Under the pieces are notes generated by a model. The model was given only the letters and a program-made list of their open reading frames with translations, was not told the origin of the DNA and ran no database searches. A program made the translations under genes and the position numbers. DNA of 64,000 nucleotides from Gonatopus flavifemur (lineage: Eukaryota; Arthropoda; Insecta; Hymenoptera; Dryinidae), in NCBI GenBank assembly GCA_018340375.1, contig JAFFJZ010000003.1, positions 51,491,006 through 51,555,005 of the forward strand, read 5' to 3'. How positions within the stretch are numbered: position 1 is the stretch's first letter; each line of letters begins with the position of its first letter. Of the stretch, positions 1 to 10,688 are shown one piece after another.

Positions 1-594
1 GTGCAGAAGTTTTTCAGTCTGTTCTTGGAAACTTTCGACGCCGGCTGGAGTTATGTATTGAAGTAAATGGCGGTCAATTCGAACATCTCCTGCAATAAGT
101 GTGTCTTACCCGTCAACGGATTTGTGCCATCTGTAATTATAAAACGACGAACTGGAAAAATAAATAATTTTTTAATTATTGTTTCAAATTTGGCATTCAT
201 TATCGTTCTCAAGGTCGAATTCAAGGTCGAAACGTGGGGTTTCACTTTAACTTTGATAACTTTGGTCAGAGAAACAACTCGTTTGAGGCTTTTCCGTGAA
301 AATCCATAGAAAATGGTTTTTTGACCTTCAAATGACCTCTAAATGACCTGATATGTCAACATATTCGGACGTAAAATTTTCCGCTCTTTCCATTTCTGAG
401 GTCGAACGTAGGGTTTTCCATTTGAAAAAACATACTTTGACCATCAATTATGCTCAAAATTGACCTCAAGGTCAAATTCAAGGTCACCATCTTATGGCCC
501 CCTTCGAACCCTACAACTTTTATCTGAACAATTTTTCTCCCCCTCCATTCCCTGGAGAGTTATTCAGCTGTCCTGTTTCAAATGGGACGCCCTG
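1..594 (+). mobile_element. 3' part of a DD41D-type mariner element, cut by the window edge
   Basis: The window opens inside a transposase reading frame (next entry). After its stop comes a long AT-rich tail resembling the long terminal repeats of the related element at 8528-10559: both carry a 'caaggtca'-type stretch, 'ccctacaa' and '(a)tttt(g/a)t(c/t)tgaa', and end in a block of the form '(g)aaatg...c(a/g)cc(a/c)ctg'. The end 'ggacgccctg' at 585-594 is followed by TA (595-596), the expected Tc1/mariner target duplication. The 5' end lies before base 1, so the full length is unknown. It is probably a diverged copy, because its tail is clearly different in sequence from the 10.5-kb copy. Confidence 0.7.
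3..98 (+). pseudogene. C-terminal end of a mariner-like (DD41D) transposase
   Basis: Frame 3 from base 3 runs 31 codons to TAA at 96-98. The last residues read LCIEVNGGQFEHLLQ, which aligns with the C-terminus of the transposase at 9039-10103 (MCIEVEGHHFEHLLH). The catalytic domain is outside the window, so nothing can be said about activity. Not a separate gene: the open frames starting at 51 and 67 are shadows of it. Confidence 0.7.
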
Positions 595-652
595 TATAAT
601 TTTGTATTGAATAATGCCGTACTACCAAAGTCGAAATTCAAAGCCTCTCATA

Positions 653-1655
653 CTGTGAATTCCCAGTTTGAGATTCCCAAATTCGCATGGGTCTTCACAT
701 GGGGAACGCATGGGTCGCATGGGTCTCCACATGGGAAACGCATGGATCGCATGGGTCTTCACATGGGAAACTCATAAGCCGCATGGGTCTTCACCTGAGA
801 ATCGCATGTGTTTCACATGGGAATCGCATGGGTCTTCACATGGGAATGGCATGGGTTTCACACGGGAATCGCATGGGTCACATGAGAATCGCATGGGTCT
901 CCACATGCGAATCGAGTGGATCGACCCATGTGATTCCCATGTGACACCCATGCAACTCATGCGATTCCCATGTGAAGACCCATGCGACCCATGCGACCCA
1001 TGAGTTTGTAACATAAATGTTACAAGAGGAAGGGAGAAGAAGGGGGCGCCAACGAGGAGGTAGAGGGGGCAGCAGCGGCGAGACTTGTCATCAGTCAAGG
1101 CAGCAAAGGGCAGTTCGTCTCAGGTTCTCGCTACGCTGAGTAATTCGAAATCCCTAGTGTTCGCACGCCCTACGAGGCCATACGAAAGTATAAAGAAACT
1201 CATTCTTTGGACCAGTGAAAAGCTGTGCGACGATTACACTCCACGAGTCACCGAACCACGGACCCCCTCGAAGCAAACCATCCCTCCAAGGCGACCCCGC
1301 GGATTCACCACTAGGCCCGGCCAGCCGATCGACGGGGCGACTTACACCTACACACAAGACACCTTCACTCTTTCCACACTCACACATAGCGGTAAGAAAC
1401 CAATGTCACATTGTAATTTTTTTGACCAACTTAAATATATTTATCGATGTAATTGTTCTATATACGCTGGTCTTACTCTCAGTTTCTCCATACACCCCGT
1501 CCTCTGGAAACTCGCCTCCCAAACCCATCCATCGTAAGCTTCCCATGTGAAGACCCATGTGACCCATGCGTTTCCCTTGTGGAGACCCATGCGACCCACT
1601 CAATTCCCATGTGAGACCCATGCGAATTTGAGAATTCCAAACTGGGAATTGACAG
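653..1655. mobile_element. TA-flanked fold-back element with CATGGG-minisatellite arms
   Basis: Terminal inverted repeats: 653 starts CTGTGAATTCCCAGTTTG and the reverse complement of the right end starts CTGTCAATTCCCAGTTTG. Both are bounded by TA (651-652, 1656-1657), giving a 1003-bp element. Inside each end the arm is a degenerate ~21-22-bp minisatellite, (cg)catgggtcttcacatggga: plus-oriented at 685-920, inverted at 925-1003 and again at 1535-1625. The core (1004-1530) is unique, GC-richer sequence with an open frame (1085-1537) ending at a splice-donor-like GGTAAG at 1391-1396; it may be a captured fragment. No transposase is present, so it is non-autonomous. The design resembles Foldback elements (arms of tandem repeats), but the TA duplication is Tc1/mariner-like. 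Confidence 0.75.
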
Positions 1656-2157
1656 TAAGGTCCTGTCCCCCTACATATTGAAGATCAGGGAATTCTCACC
1701 ACTTTAAAGGGCAAAGGAAGAGGACTCCTGTCACAGATAGCACAGAGAGTCCTCTACACGTTGCGGAAATGTACTTTTGGTTCCGCATGTTCTGGTCTCT
1801 ATGGAGTAGATTTTTCAAACGTTCAGAGTACTTTCCCTTTTGATATCCCTGAATACGTTTTGTGCATGTTTTTTTCATCTACTACGGGACATTCTTTTCA
1901 AGTCTTCTAAGCGTACTTCCATGAAAACTAACCTTGGAAAACACAGAGTCACACAGTGAACATTGATTAAACTAAACGGAACATTTGCATGTCTCTGGGA
2001 CATGTACGCGACCTTTTGAGAACGTCCTAAGACGTTATTCGCACGTTCTATGTGAAACCAAGCACGTTTTGTGAACGTTCAGAAAATCTGGCGGTGCTCT
2101 ATGGGATAGTTCTTCCTTTGCCCCTCAAAGTGATAAAGATTTCCTGATCTTCCATAT
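1656..2157. other. Unassigned intergenic sequence
   Basis: About 500 bp with no coding potential that I recognise. It contains scattered 'gaacgt(c/t)c' words (for example around 1815, 2020 and 2075), a weak dispersed motif rather than a clear tandem repeat. Confidence 0.4.
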
Positions 2158-3890
2158 GTAGGGGAAAAGAAGGTTCTGAATTTCGACTCGGGTAATGGTC
2201 TCCATTTTTATTCGTGAAGTACTCAAATCAATTCTGGATGAAACTGGATTCAGGATCACAACTTGATGGAGGTATGACTTCGGGTCCAGGTGGATAGAAA
2301 TTGCATACCTTTCCCGATAATAACGGATACCGCTTTTTGATGGGATACATTCGGATCTAGGCTCTATCCGAAAATAAGGATAAAATTGCATGATGCGTGA
2401 AGGCCTGATCTTACGGGAAAGTTCCAATTGATTCTGATTCAAAGTTCATACGTTTGACAGATGGAATTGGACCCAGGTCTGAATTCGGATTTAGTGGGAT
2501 TGAATTCTCATCGCGGATAAAAATGGATACAGGATGATAACTTGATGGAGGTATGACTCCGGATCTGTCTATTCTTTGGATGGACAACAATGGATCCGCA
2601 ACGCTTTTGGATTGGGTACGGATGCAAGTGGATTGCAGGTGTTTGATAATTTCTCACTTTTGTATTGAAACTGTTAAGAATACTCTTTGAATGGATGGAA
2701 TTGGATACTTGTGGACAATTCATCGCACTTCTCAACAAAAGCAGATTGATTTGTGCAGAAATGCTCAAATATGGATCAGATTCCTATCCAAACCCATTCA
2801 TTTCAATCGTTGTTTTTCAACAGGGATTGATTCTGATTCGAAGTTCACACGTTCTACGGATGAAATTGGATCAAGCTCTGAATTCAGATTTGCTTGGATT
2901 GAATTTTCATCCATCTGAACAGATGAAAATGAATCCAGGATCATAACTTGATAAAGGTATGACTTTGAATTCAGGTGGATAAGAATCCCATACGTTTTCA
3001 GATAGTAACGGACACCGCTCCTTGGTAAGATAAATTTGGATCCAGTCGCTATCCGAAAATACGGATGAATTTGATTGCACGCATGAGTATGATCTCATGG
3101 GAGAGTGATAATTGATTCTGATTCAGAGTTCACACGTTCCACGGATGACATCGGAATAATCTCTAGATTCGGATTCGGTTGGATTGAATTTTCATCCCTC
3201 CTGATGGATGAAAATGGATTCAGGATCATAACTTCATGAAGGTATGACTTTGAATTCAGGTGGATAGAAACCTCATATGTTTTCCAGATAGTGAAGGACA
3301 CCACTCTTTGATAGGATCGATTCGGATCCAGTCTCTATCCGGAAATATGGATGAAATTGGATTACCCGCAAAGGTGTGATCTTATGAAAAAGTGATCATT
3401 CATTGTGATTCAAATTTCATACGTTCCACGGATGAAATCGGATCAAGCTCTGGATTCGGATTCGCTCGGATTGAATTTTCGTCCATCCTAACGGATGAAA
3501 ATGGGTCCACAACCCGATTCATAATCTCAAGTCGGAATGAAATTTGTTTGGATAGAAATTCTATCCGTTGCTTGGATGCAAACGAACCAATGTTGTAGCT
3601 CAGATCATTCTGGATGATTTTCTTATCCTTTGAATGGACAGAAATGCATCCGCAACGCTTTTGGATTGGAAAGGGATGCGAGTGAATTGCAGATCTTCAA
3701 TAATATCTCCATTTCGGATTGGAACGGATTGAAATCTCTTTTGAATAGATGGAATTGGATACGTATGGGCAACTTATTCCACTTTTGGACAAAATCAGAT
3801 TGATTCGGACAGGAAATTTTCAAATACGGATCGGAATCTTATCCAAATCCATCCATTTCAATCGTTTTTTTTCAGCAGGGATTTCATCGT
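2158..3890. repeat. Two interleaved tandem repeat families (~286-bp and ~290-bp units)
   Basis: Unit A (~286 bp) recurs with anchors 'tgattctgattc' near 2430, 2828 and 3113 and 'tgtgattcaaat' near 3398, each followed by 'cacacgtt', 'ggatgaaat(t/c)gga', 'ggatcataactt', 'aggtatgact' and 'atccgaaaata'. Unit B occurs twice, at about 2560-2825 and 3605-3890, anchored by 'atccgcaacgcttttgga' and 'catttcaatcgtt'. The order is A A B A A A B, so the two repeats were amplified together or one inserted into the other before amplification. The units are rich in 'ggat(g/c)(a/g)'. All open frames here (2125-3823) are interrupted and non-homologous to known proteins. Confidence 0.7.
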
Positions 3891-4743
3891 AAACGTGACT
3901 AATCCGAATTCATAAGGACCTCATTCTGAACTGTCATAACGGGGACTCTTAGAGAATCCTACGATGAATTCATGAGGAATTCTTCATGAATACATCAAGA
4001 CCAGAGTGCTGGGTGGGAAATGAAAAAATGACGTTGAACTAGGAGGTATCCTTCGTATAGTAAGCCAGGAAAATTCTAATTGGATAATAATTAGAACTCT
4101 GGCATCGGAAAAACGACCATGTCTTGGGCAAAAAAACAGAGATTTTTTTTCAAAACTCTCCGATTATGTCAGATTTTCATATTTTCCAACAATTTTTGCC
4201 CACTGTACGAAGAATACCTTCTAGTTGACCGTCACTTTTGGTTTTGTTCATTTAAGCCACTCGAGCGATTGGAATCGTGGCAGCAGTTGAGAAACTTTTT
4301 TCCCTTAAGGCAGCGCATAAGTTAATCGTATTTGAAGATTTTGATACAAAAAATTTATGTGACACAATTCGATTATAGATAAATGTATCCTCCAAGTTTC
4401 AAAACATGCGATGGAATTCTTGGCTCTTGAAAAAAATTTCAAAGAACCACCTCAATTTGGAGCGTTTACAGTGGTATGGCCCCGTAAATTTCATTTCTTT
4501 TCACAAACCATCGAATATGCGACGGAAATCAGGATCTTCAACGGTGTCGAGAGGTGACATGGTCCTTACAATGTAATTGATGATGTTTTTTTCAAATGAT
4601 TTTCGAACGAATTGGCATGTTCTCTACTTGTTCGCTTTTTTTGCTCAGTCCTCGCATAGGCTTGATTGTTTTCAATGCTCTTGGAATGTTTATAATTCCT
4701 GTATTCTGTCTCCGCTGTAGGATGTATCCTCTGAAAATCATCA
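3891..4743. other. Non-coding stretch with one dispersed repeat copy
   Basis: 3915-4015 holds a copy of a dispersed repeat seen again at about 35235-35365 (plus) and 18790-18890 (minus): 'gaatcctacgatgaattcat' followed by 'a(c/t)atcaagaccagagtgctg'. At 4066-4106 an imperfect hairpin ('gccaggaaaattctaatt' / 'aattagaactctggc') is visible. The rest, up to the left end of the large element at 4746, is AT-rich with no recognisable gene. Confidence 0.5.
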
Positions 4744-5007
4744 TACAGGGTGTCCCATTTTAGTCTTTAAATGCAAATATCTCAAAAACATGCATCTTAA
4801 ACCAAAAGTACTTTATACCAAAGTTGTTATACAAAGAGAGGGCCACAAAACCACGATATCAGTTCCATCATAGATGGCGTTATGATCGATTAAAATGGGC
4901 TCAACATCATTTTTTTCAACGAGAACCCCCACTTTTTATTGCATATCTTAATTCTACGCAAAAAACTGAGTAACTTTTGCTTTAAGTCTATGAAACGATA
5001 TGCGGAT

Positions 5008-5275
5008 CCCCGTCCGAAAAGTCCCATAGATTCCCATGGATTCCCATAGGTACTGTGACAATAACCACATAGAAACCGATAAGCTATTTTATTCCTGTCA
5101 GAATTATTCAGGTTTTGCCGATCATGCTGATGGAAACCTATGGAACATCAGATTCCACTTAGAATCTCATTGAAACCCTTGGGTCCTGTGACAATAACCG
5201 CACAGAAACCGATAGGATATCATTGATTCCGTTAGGATTTCGCCTATCGGTTTCTATTGGTTTTTTCGCACAGGG
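5008..5275. mobile_element. Short MITE-like insertion in the left arm
   Basis: The right arm reads straight through ('gatatccgcatattgtttc', about 14312) where the left arm is interrupted by ~268 bp. The insert begins ccccgtccgaaaagtccc and ends ttttttcgcacaggg, an imperfect terminal inverted repeat. Internally 'gacaataacc(a/g)caca(t/c)agaaaccgata' occurs twice. No coding capacity. The exact duplication is ambiguous (AT or GAT). Confidence 0.55.
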
Positions 5276-5617
5276 ATATCTTGAGGAATGCATCCAAGAG
5301 CCGAAATATCTCACTCGAATGTTGTTGTTAGGAGAGGGGACGACACAATGTGATGGTATCTAGCGGTGAGTTTGCTAGCGGTGACTTTCATCATTATTGG
5401 AACGCACTATACCAAGGGAAAAAAATTGATTTCAACAGGAAAATCAGCATATTGCGGGGACTTTGGCTTGAGGAAATGTTTATACATGTAATGTTGGATA
5501 CTAGGGACAGTAGTGTATGGGTTAATTGATACAATCCAAGATTATATCACAAAGTTAACGATTATTTATTTAACGAAAGAAGAGGAGTAAGGGAGGCAGC
5601 CGGAGGTTTCGTCTACA

Positions 5618-6846
5618 CTGGATGGCCAAGGATTTTTGTAAAATTGTCCAAGCGCATTTTTATCAAAGATCATAACCTAAGCCACCATTCGAAAGGCATT
5701 TCATCAATTATCGCGACTGTTAACTGATGTTTATTAACAATTGAAACGAGAGAAAGCACAGTAATCCGAGTTTTTCTCGAAGATTGCCTATAAAGACTGC
5801 CGTGGAATTGTTGGAAATTTTTCCAAGTGCATTTCGATCACAGATTATAAACCTAGCGAACATTCAAGACACTTTTCATCAATTATCGCGATCGTCAAGT
5901 AATGTATATTAATGACAATTCAAACGGGAGGAATTCTGATATTCCAAGTCTTTCTCGAAGATTGCTTGTAGAAACTGCAGTGGAATTTTTGTAAATTTTT
6001 CCAAATGCATTTTTATCAAAGATTATAACCCTAGCAAACATTCGAGACACTTTCCATCAATTATCGCGATCGTCAAGTCATGTATATTAATGACAATTGG
6101 AACGGGAGGAATTCGGATATTCCGAGTTTCGCTCGAAGATTGCCTGTAGAAACTGCGGTGGAATTTTTGTAAATTGTTCCAAAAGGATTTTTATCAAAGA
6201 TTATAACCCAAGCAAACATTCAAGACACTTTTCATCAATTATCGCGACTGTTAACTAATGTTTATTAACAATTGAAACGGGAGAAAGCACAATAATCCGA
6301 GTTTTTCTCGAAGATTTCCTGTAAAAACTGCCGTGGAATTTTTGTAAATTTTTCCAAGTGCTTTTTTACCAACGATTATAACCCTAGCAAACATTCGAGA
6401 CACTTTCCATCAATTATCGCGATCGTTGACAAATATTTATTAACAAATCAAACGTGAGGAATTCGGATATACCATGTTTTTCTCGAAGATTGCCTGTAAA
6501 AACTCCCGTGGAATTTTTGTAAATTTCTCCAAATGCTTTTTTATCAAAGATTATAACCCTAGCAAAAATTCAAGACAATTTTCATCAAGTATCGCGATCG
6601 TCAAGTAATGTTTATTAACGATTGAAACGGGAGAAATTCGGATATTCCAAGTCTTTCTCGAAGATTGCCTGCAGAAACTGCAGTGGAATTTTTGTAATTT
6701 TTTCCAAATGCATTTTTATCGAAGATTATAACCCTAGCAGACATTCAAAACACTTTCCATCAATTATCGCGATCGTGAACTCATATTTATTAACAATTGA
6801 AACGGGAGGAATTCGGGTATTCCGAGTTTTTCTGGAAGATTGCCTG
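5618..6846 (+). repeat. ~176-bp satellite, block 1 (plus orientation, 7 units)
   Basis: The anchor 'aaactgc(c/a/g)gtgg' or a variant recurs near 5797, 5973, 6149, 6325, 6500 and 6675, so the period is 175-176 bp. Each unit carries 'tttttatcaaagattataac', 'cctagcaaacattcaagaca', 'catcaattatcgcgatcgt' and 'gggaggaattcggatat'. The block is cut at 6846 by the TG...CA insertion and resumes at 10689 in the same orientation and phase. The short open frames here (such as 6622-6885) are repeat-unit artefacts. Confidence 0.85.
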
Positions 6847-8527
6847 TGTCACGTCCTGTATATTTCTATACAGAACGGCAGGTAGTTTTTATTTCCCCAA
6901 TTTAATTATAACGTAAGGATGGGGTAGGCGATGAAATGGATAAGACTCAAGAATGAAATTACTTTGGGTAAATACATAAGCGTTTATTTCTAAAAGTTAC
7001 AATTTAAAAGAATTGAATTTCCACAATTTCTTCGGGTGTTAAATCAATTCTTTTTAACATGTCCAGCGGCATACCTTCGTAGATTTCCTCATATTTGGAG
7101 CATGTTTCACAATCGAAGAAATTTACTTTAAATTTGATACAGAGTTCACATCTTTGGGGTACATGATATTCATTAATCTGGTGAAACCATCTTAATGCTT
7201 TCAATTTCTTCTCTAATTTGAAGAGATTCTTTTTATCTTTAACATGATTTGAAAAGAATGTTGAATAACATGCGTCGGTTTCTTTGACTTCTCCTGTCCG
7301 TAGGCTGCGTCTACGCTTTTCTAGGCGAGAATTGAATTGCCTTAATCTTTATTCCCACCGCGGCGATTTCTTCCACTATTGAAAATAAAATGATGGGAAA
7401 AAAAATTATTTATGATCGAATCAATGGAGATTGTGGATCATGATTCAAAATACGGGGCCTAGGGTGATGTTAATGAATATTGAGAACAGGCGAGAGATAA
7501 GTACACAAAAACTTTGAATCAATCTGCAGATGTAAGAAAAGAAAAAAAACATGGGGGTTTTTAAATACGCTACTCCAATCAGGACATGTATTTAGATACG
7601 AATATCCGTATTGATCGTAGACGTATTTATTTCCTGGTGAGTGAAAAGGACAGATGAATTGTCTGTGCTTTTTACTATAGATTTTTCTTCATGCTGTAGC
7701 ATGTATGAAATTGATATTTGATATACATACACAACAGAAGGTCCACCTTTACGTATGCATTCAATGCTACTACACAAAGGCAGAAGATACTTACTTGAGA
7801 TTGCTGAATTTATTCGAAGAAAAATAGATGAATTGTCCCTGTAGACGAGGGCGATTTTCCAGTCAGGATGGTGTTGGCGACTCGAATTTTGCCTTGGCTG
7901 GTTGATCCTTGGAAATGTGGATAGGCCGACCTTTGCTTCGTATGGTTGAGTTGTCGTAGTAAAATCCTTGTTCCAAAGGTTGTTTGGAGTAGATACCAAT
8001 TTCCTCGTTCAATGTTAAGTGAAAAAAGACGAGGCTTAGTTCTTTACTGGAGAGTAAAGATTATTCTTCTTGAGAGAAGAATAGTTCTTCTTGAGAGAAG
8101 AGAAGTTCTTCTTGAGAGAAGATGATGGCCTAGGAGCAGAATTCTTGATGGATCCAATTTGGCTATGTTTTTCGCCTTTTTATGTCTTTTCTTGATCCTT
8201 CAATTCACCAATCGGAATGCTTCTTTTTATTTGTACCCTTTAAGGGTAGAAGTACATGTAATTACTTCTCGTTGGCCATCCTTTCTCAAACGGTAAATTC
8301 GTCCGTTTGGGTTTTCTTATCCCTTCTCTTGGTGCCGTTTTCTTCACGTCGAGATTTCCTTGTCGTGATGGTTTGATTCGATTTCTATTCTACTTTGATA
8401 TTAGATATATTATTATTGTTTCTACTAATGGTTTACTAACACGTTAAGGGAGAAAGTTTTACAGTAAAGATCTTATATATGCATATATATAGAAAAAAAA
8501 AAGTTTAAAACTATACGTATGATTATA

Positions 8528-10559
8528 CAGGGTGGGGCATTTAAAGTGTCGCAGGCGTTTTTTCCAAAAATAAAGTGAGATACGAGAAAATTTTTCGGAC
8601 AAAAGTTGTAGGGTACCGAGGGGGACATCCGATGGTGGCCTTGGCTTTGACCTCAAATCTCATCTTCAAGGGCATTCTGAGATCAACTCTTGTTTTTTAA
8701 ATAGCATCTCATATTTTTCACTGCAGATTTGGATTCTAGGTCAGAAACCAAGAAACTTTTGTCTGAACCATTTTCCCGAAATCCGCAAAAATGGCGCTCT
8801 GATCGATATTGTTCCATTTTGAATCTGACATTCGAATAACTCGAAAACGGAGGGTCTTGCAAAAGAATGTTCTGTACAAAAGTTGTCAATACACAACACA
8901 TCTCAATCGTCTACATTACCGCCATTCAGAGCTCACGCGATGTAAACAAACGACGGGGTTCAGTGAAAATTCACGATTTTGAAAGTCAGTTTGTCAGTTA
9001 CATTTGATTATTACTTGGTTTATGACAAATTGAAAATCATGGATATCCGATACACGGTTTCTGAAAAGATCGATATGATCTACATTTACGGTGAAGTGCA
9101 TAAGAACCCCAGACAAGCATTTGACTTGTATGCAGAACGATTTCCTGAAAGAACAACGCCATCCATCAGGTATTTTCAACGCATTACAAAATTATTCTCA
9201 GGAACGGGAAGTGTTACAAGGGAAAAACGACATCGGATGAGAACTGTGAGCGGAGAAAATGCGGAAGTTAATGTACTAGCTGCAGTAGCCAATAATCCAC
9301 ACGTGAGCTCTCGTGAAATTGAACTCCATTCGGGAATTTCTCGAAGAAGTGTTCTTCGAATACTGAAACGTCACAAATTCCATCCGTATCACATTTGTTT
9401 GCATCAAGACCTTCACGGTGATGATTTAGAAAATCGTGTACAGTTTTGTCGATGGGGTCTAGCGCAAATGCACAATAACAACTTCATCAACATATTATTT
9501 TCTGATGAGTCGACGTTCACCAATCATGGTCAAGTAAATCGACATAATATGCATTACTGGGCGACAGAAAATCCAAGATGGTTACGTCAAGTAGAGCATC
9601 AAAGACAATGGGCTGTGAATGTTTGGTGTGGTATTTTTCGATCTCGAGTAATTGGACCGTACTTCATTGCAGATACGCTAAATGAAGAGAAGTACAGACA
9701 TTCCTTAGATCAAGTACTTCCAACATTACTTGAAGACATACCTATTCAGGAACGATTGAATATATGGTATTAACACGATGGTTGTCCATCCCATTATGCA
9801 GTCACAGCTCGAGAAATATTGGACAGAGATTATCCTGGACGATGGATAGGACGTCGTGGACCAGTTCATTGGCCTGCCCGTTCTCCGGATCTTACTTCTC
9901 CAGATTACTTTTTATGGGGATACATAAAAGATACAGTTTATCAACAAGCACCGACTACACCTGAGAATATGCGTCAACGAGTCATCAATGCATGCGCGAG
10001 CATCAATGAAGATATTTTAGCACGAGTTCAGCAATCTTTTGTAAAAGGTTTTGAAATGTGTATTGAAGTCGAAGGCCATCATTTTGAGCATCTACTGCAT
10101 TAAAATTATCCAAGTGATGTAGACGATTGAAATGTGTTGTGTTTTGTCTGTTATACCCCATCACCTCCGTTTCAGTTCAAGGGGTCCCCCTTGGAATCAG
10201 ACAACTTTTGTCCGAAACATTCTCCTCCAAGACCCTTCGTTTTCGAGTTATTCTAATGTCAGATTCAGTATGGAACAATATCGATTAGAGCGCCATCTTT
10301 ACGGATTTCAGGAAAATGGTTCAGACAAAAGTTTCTTGGTTTTCGACCTAGAATCCAAATCTGCAGTAAAAAATATGAGGTGCTATTTGAAAAACAAGAG
10401 TTGACCTCAGAATGCCCTCGAAGATGAGATTTGAGGTCAAAGCCAAGGCCACCATCGGATGTCCCCCTCGATACCCTACAATTTTTGTCCGAAAAATTTT
10501 CTCGTATCTCATTTTATTTTTGGAAAAAACGCCCGCGACACTTTAAATGCCCCACCCTG
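8528..10559 (+). mobile_element. DD41D mariner-like transposon with ~400-bp terminal inverted repeats
   Basis: The element starts CAGGGTGGGGCATTTAAAGT (8528) and ends with its reverse complement at 10559, flanked by TA (8526-8527, 10560-10561). The inverted repeats are unusually long: the left spans 8528-8922 and the right about 10118-10559, both reaching inward to 'gtagacgattga(g/a)atgtgttg'. The right copy contains an extra ~45 bp near 10150-10195. It holds one transposase frame (9039-10103) with a single stop. It lies inside the TG...CA insertion, which lies inside the satellite, so it is the youngest layer here. Confidence 0.85.
9039..10103 (+). pseudogene. Mariner-like transposase (DD41D), one nonsense codon
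   Basis: Cut-and-paste transposase of the IS630-Tc1-mariner group. From ATG 9039 one frame runs 354 codons to TAA 10101, broken only by TAA at 9771-9773, just before the second catalytic aspartate (HDGCPSH); a C-to-T change of CAA would explain it. The N-terminal ~100 residues look like the insect DUF4817-type helix-turn-helix (AFDLYAERFPERTTPSIRYF). The first acidic residue is in FSDEST, the second in HDGC, the third in SPDLTSPDYFLWG; I count 41 residues between the second and third, hence DD41D, not the DD34D of classical mariner. The in-frame GTG/TTG upstream (8979) is not needed as a start. Almost intact, so recently inactivated. Confidence 0.8.
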
Positions 10560-10688
10560 TATATATATATATATGTAAAAAGGAGTATGAAACTATATAT
10601 ATATATATATTCATGGGGATGTAGACAAAAAGAAGTTCAAAACTCTGTTTTATGGGTATAAACGTTGACGAATAGGCATTTCGTGACA

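Larger units (their letters stand above)
6847..10688. mobile_element. TG...CA insertion with 4-bp duplication (solo-LTR-like), carrying a mariner
   Basis: The satellite sequence 'gattgcctgtaaaaac' is split: 'cctg' is present on both sides (6843-6846 and 10689-10692), and the insert runs TGTCACGTCC ... TTTCGTGACA. TG/CA ends, a short inverted TGTCACG and a 4-bp duplication are what an LTR leaves. Subtracting the nested mariner (8528-10559 plus TA) leaves about 1.8 kb with no gag or pol, so a solo LTR or an LTR-like non-autonomous element fits best. A short repeat 'ttcttcttgagagaaga' occurs three times at 8065-8125. Frames such as 7592-7999 have no recognisable homology. Confidence 0.65.

Noticed and set aside
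685..1098. Overlapping open frames on both strands rich in His, Gly, Met and Ser
   Set aside because: They are translations of the catggg minisatellite in several frames; equal openness on both strands is a repeat effect.
8979..9038. Upstream extension of the DD41D transposase
   Set aside because: Needs a non-ATG start; the ATG at 9039 begins the helix-turn-helix homology.
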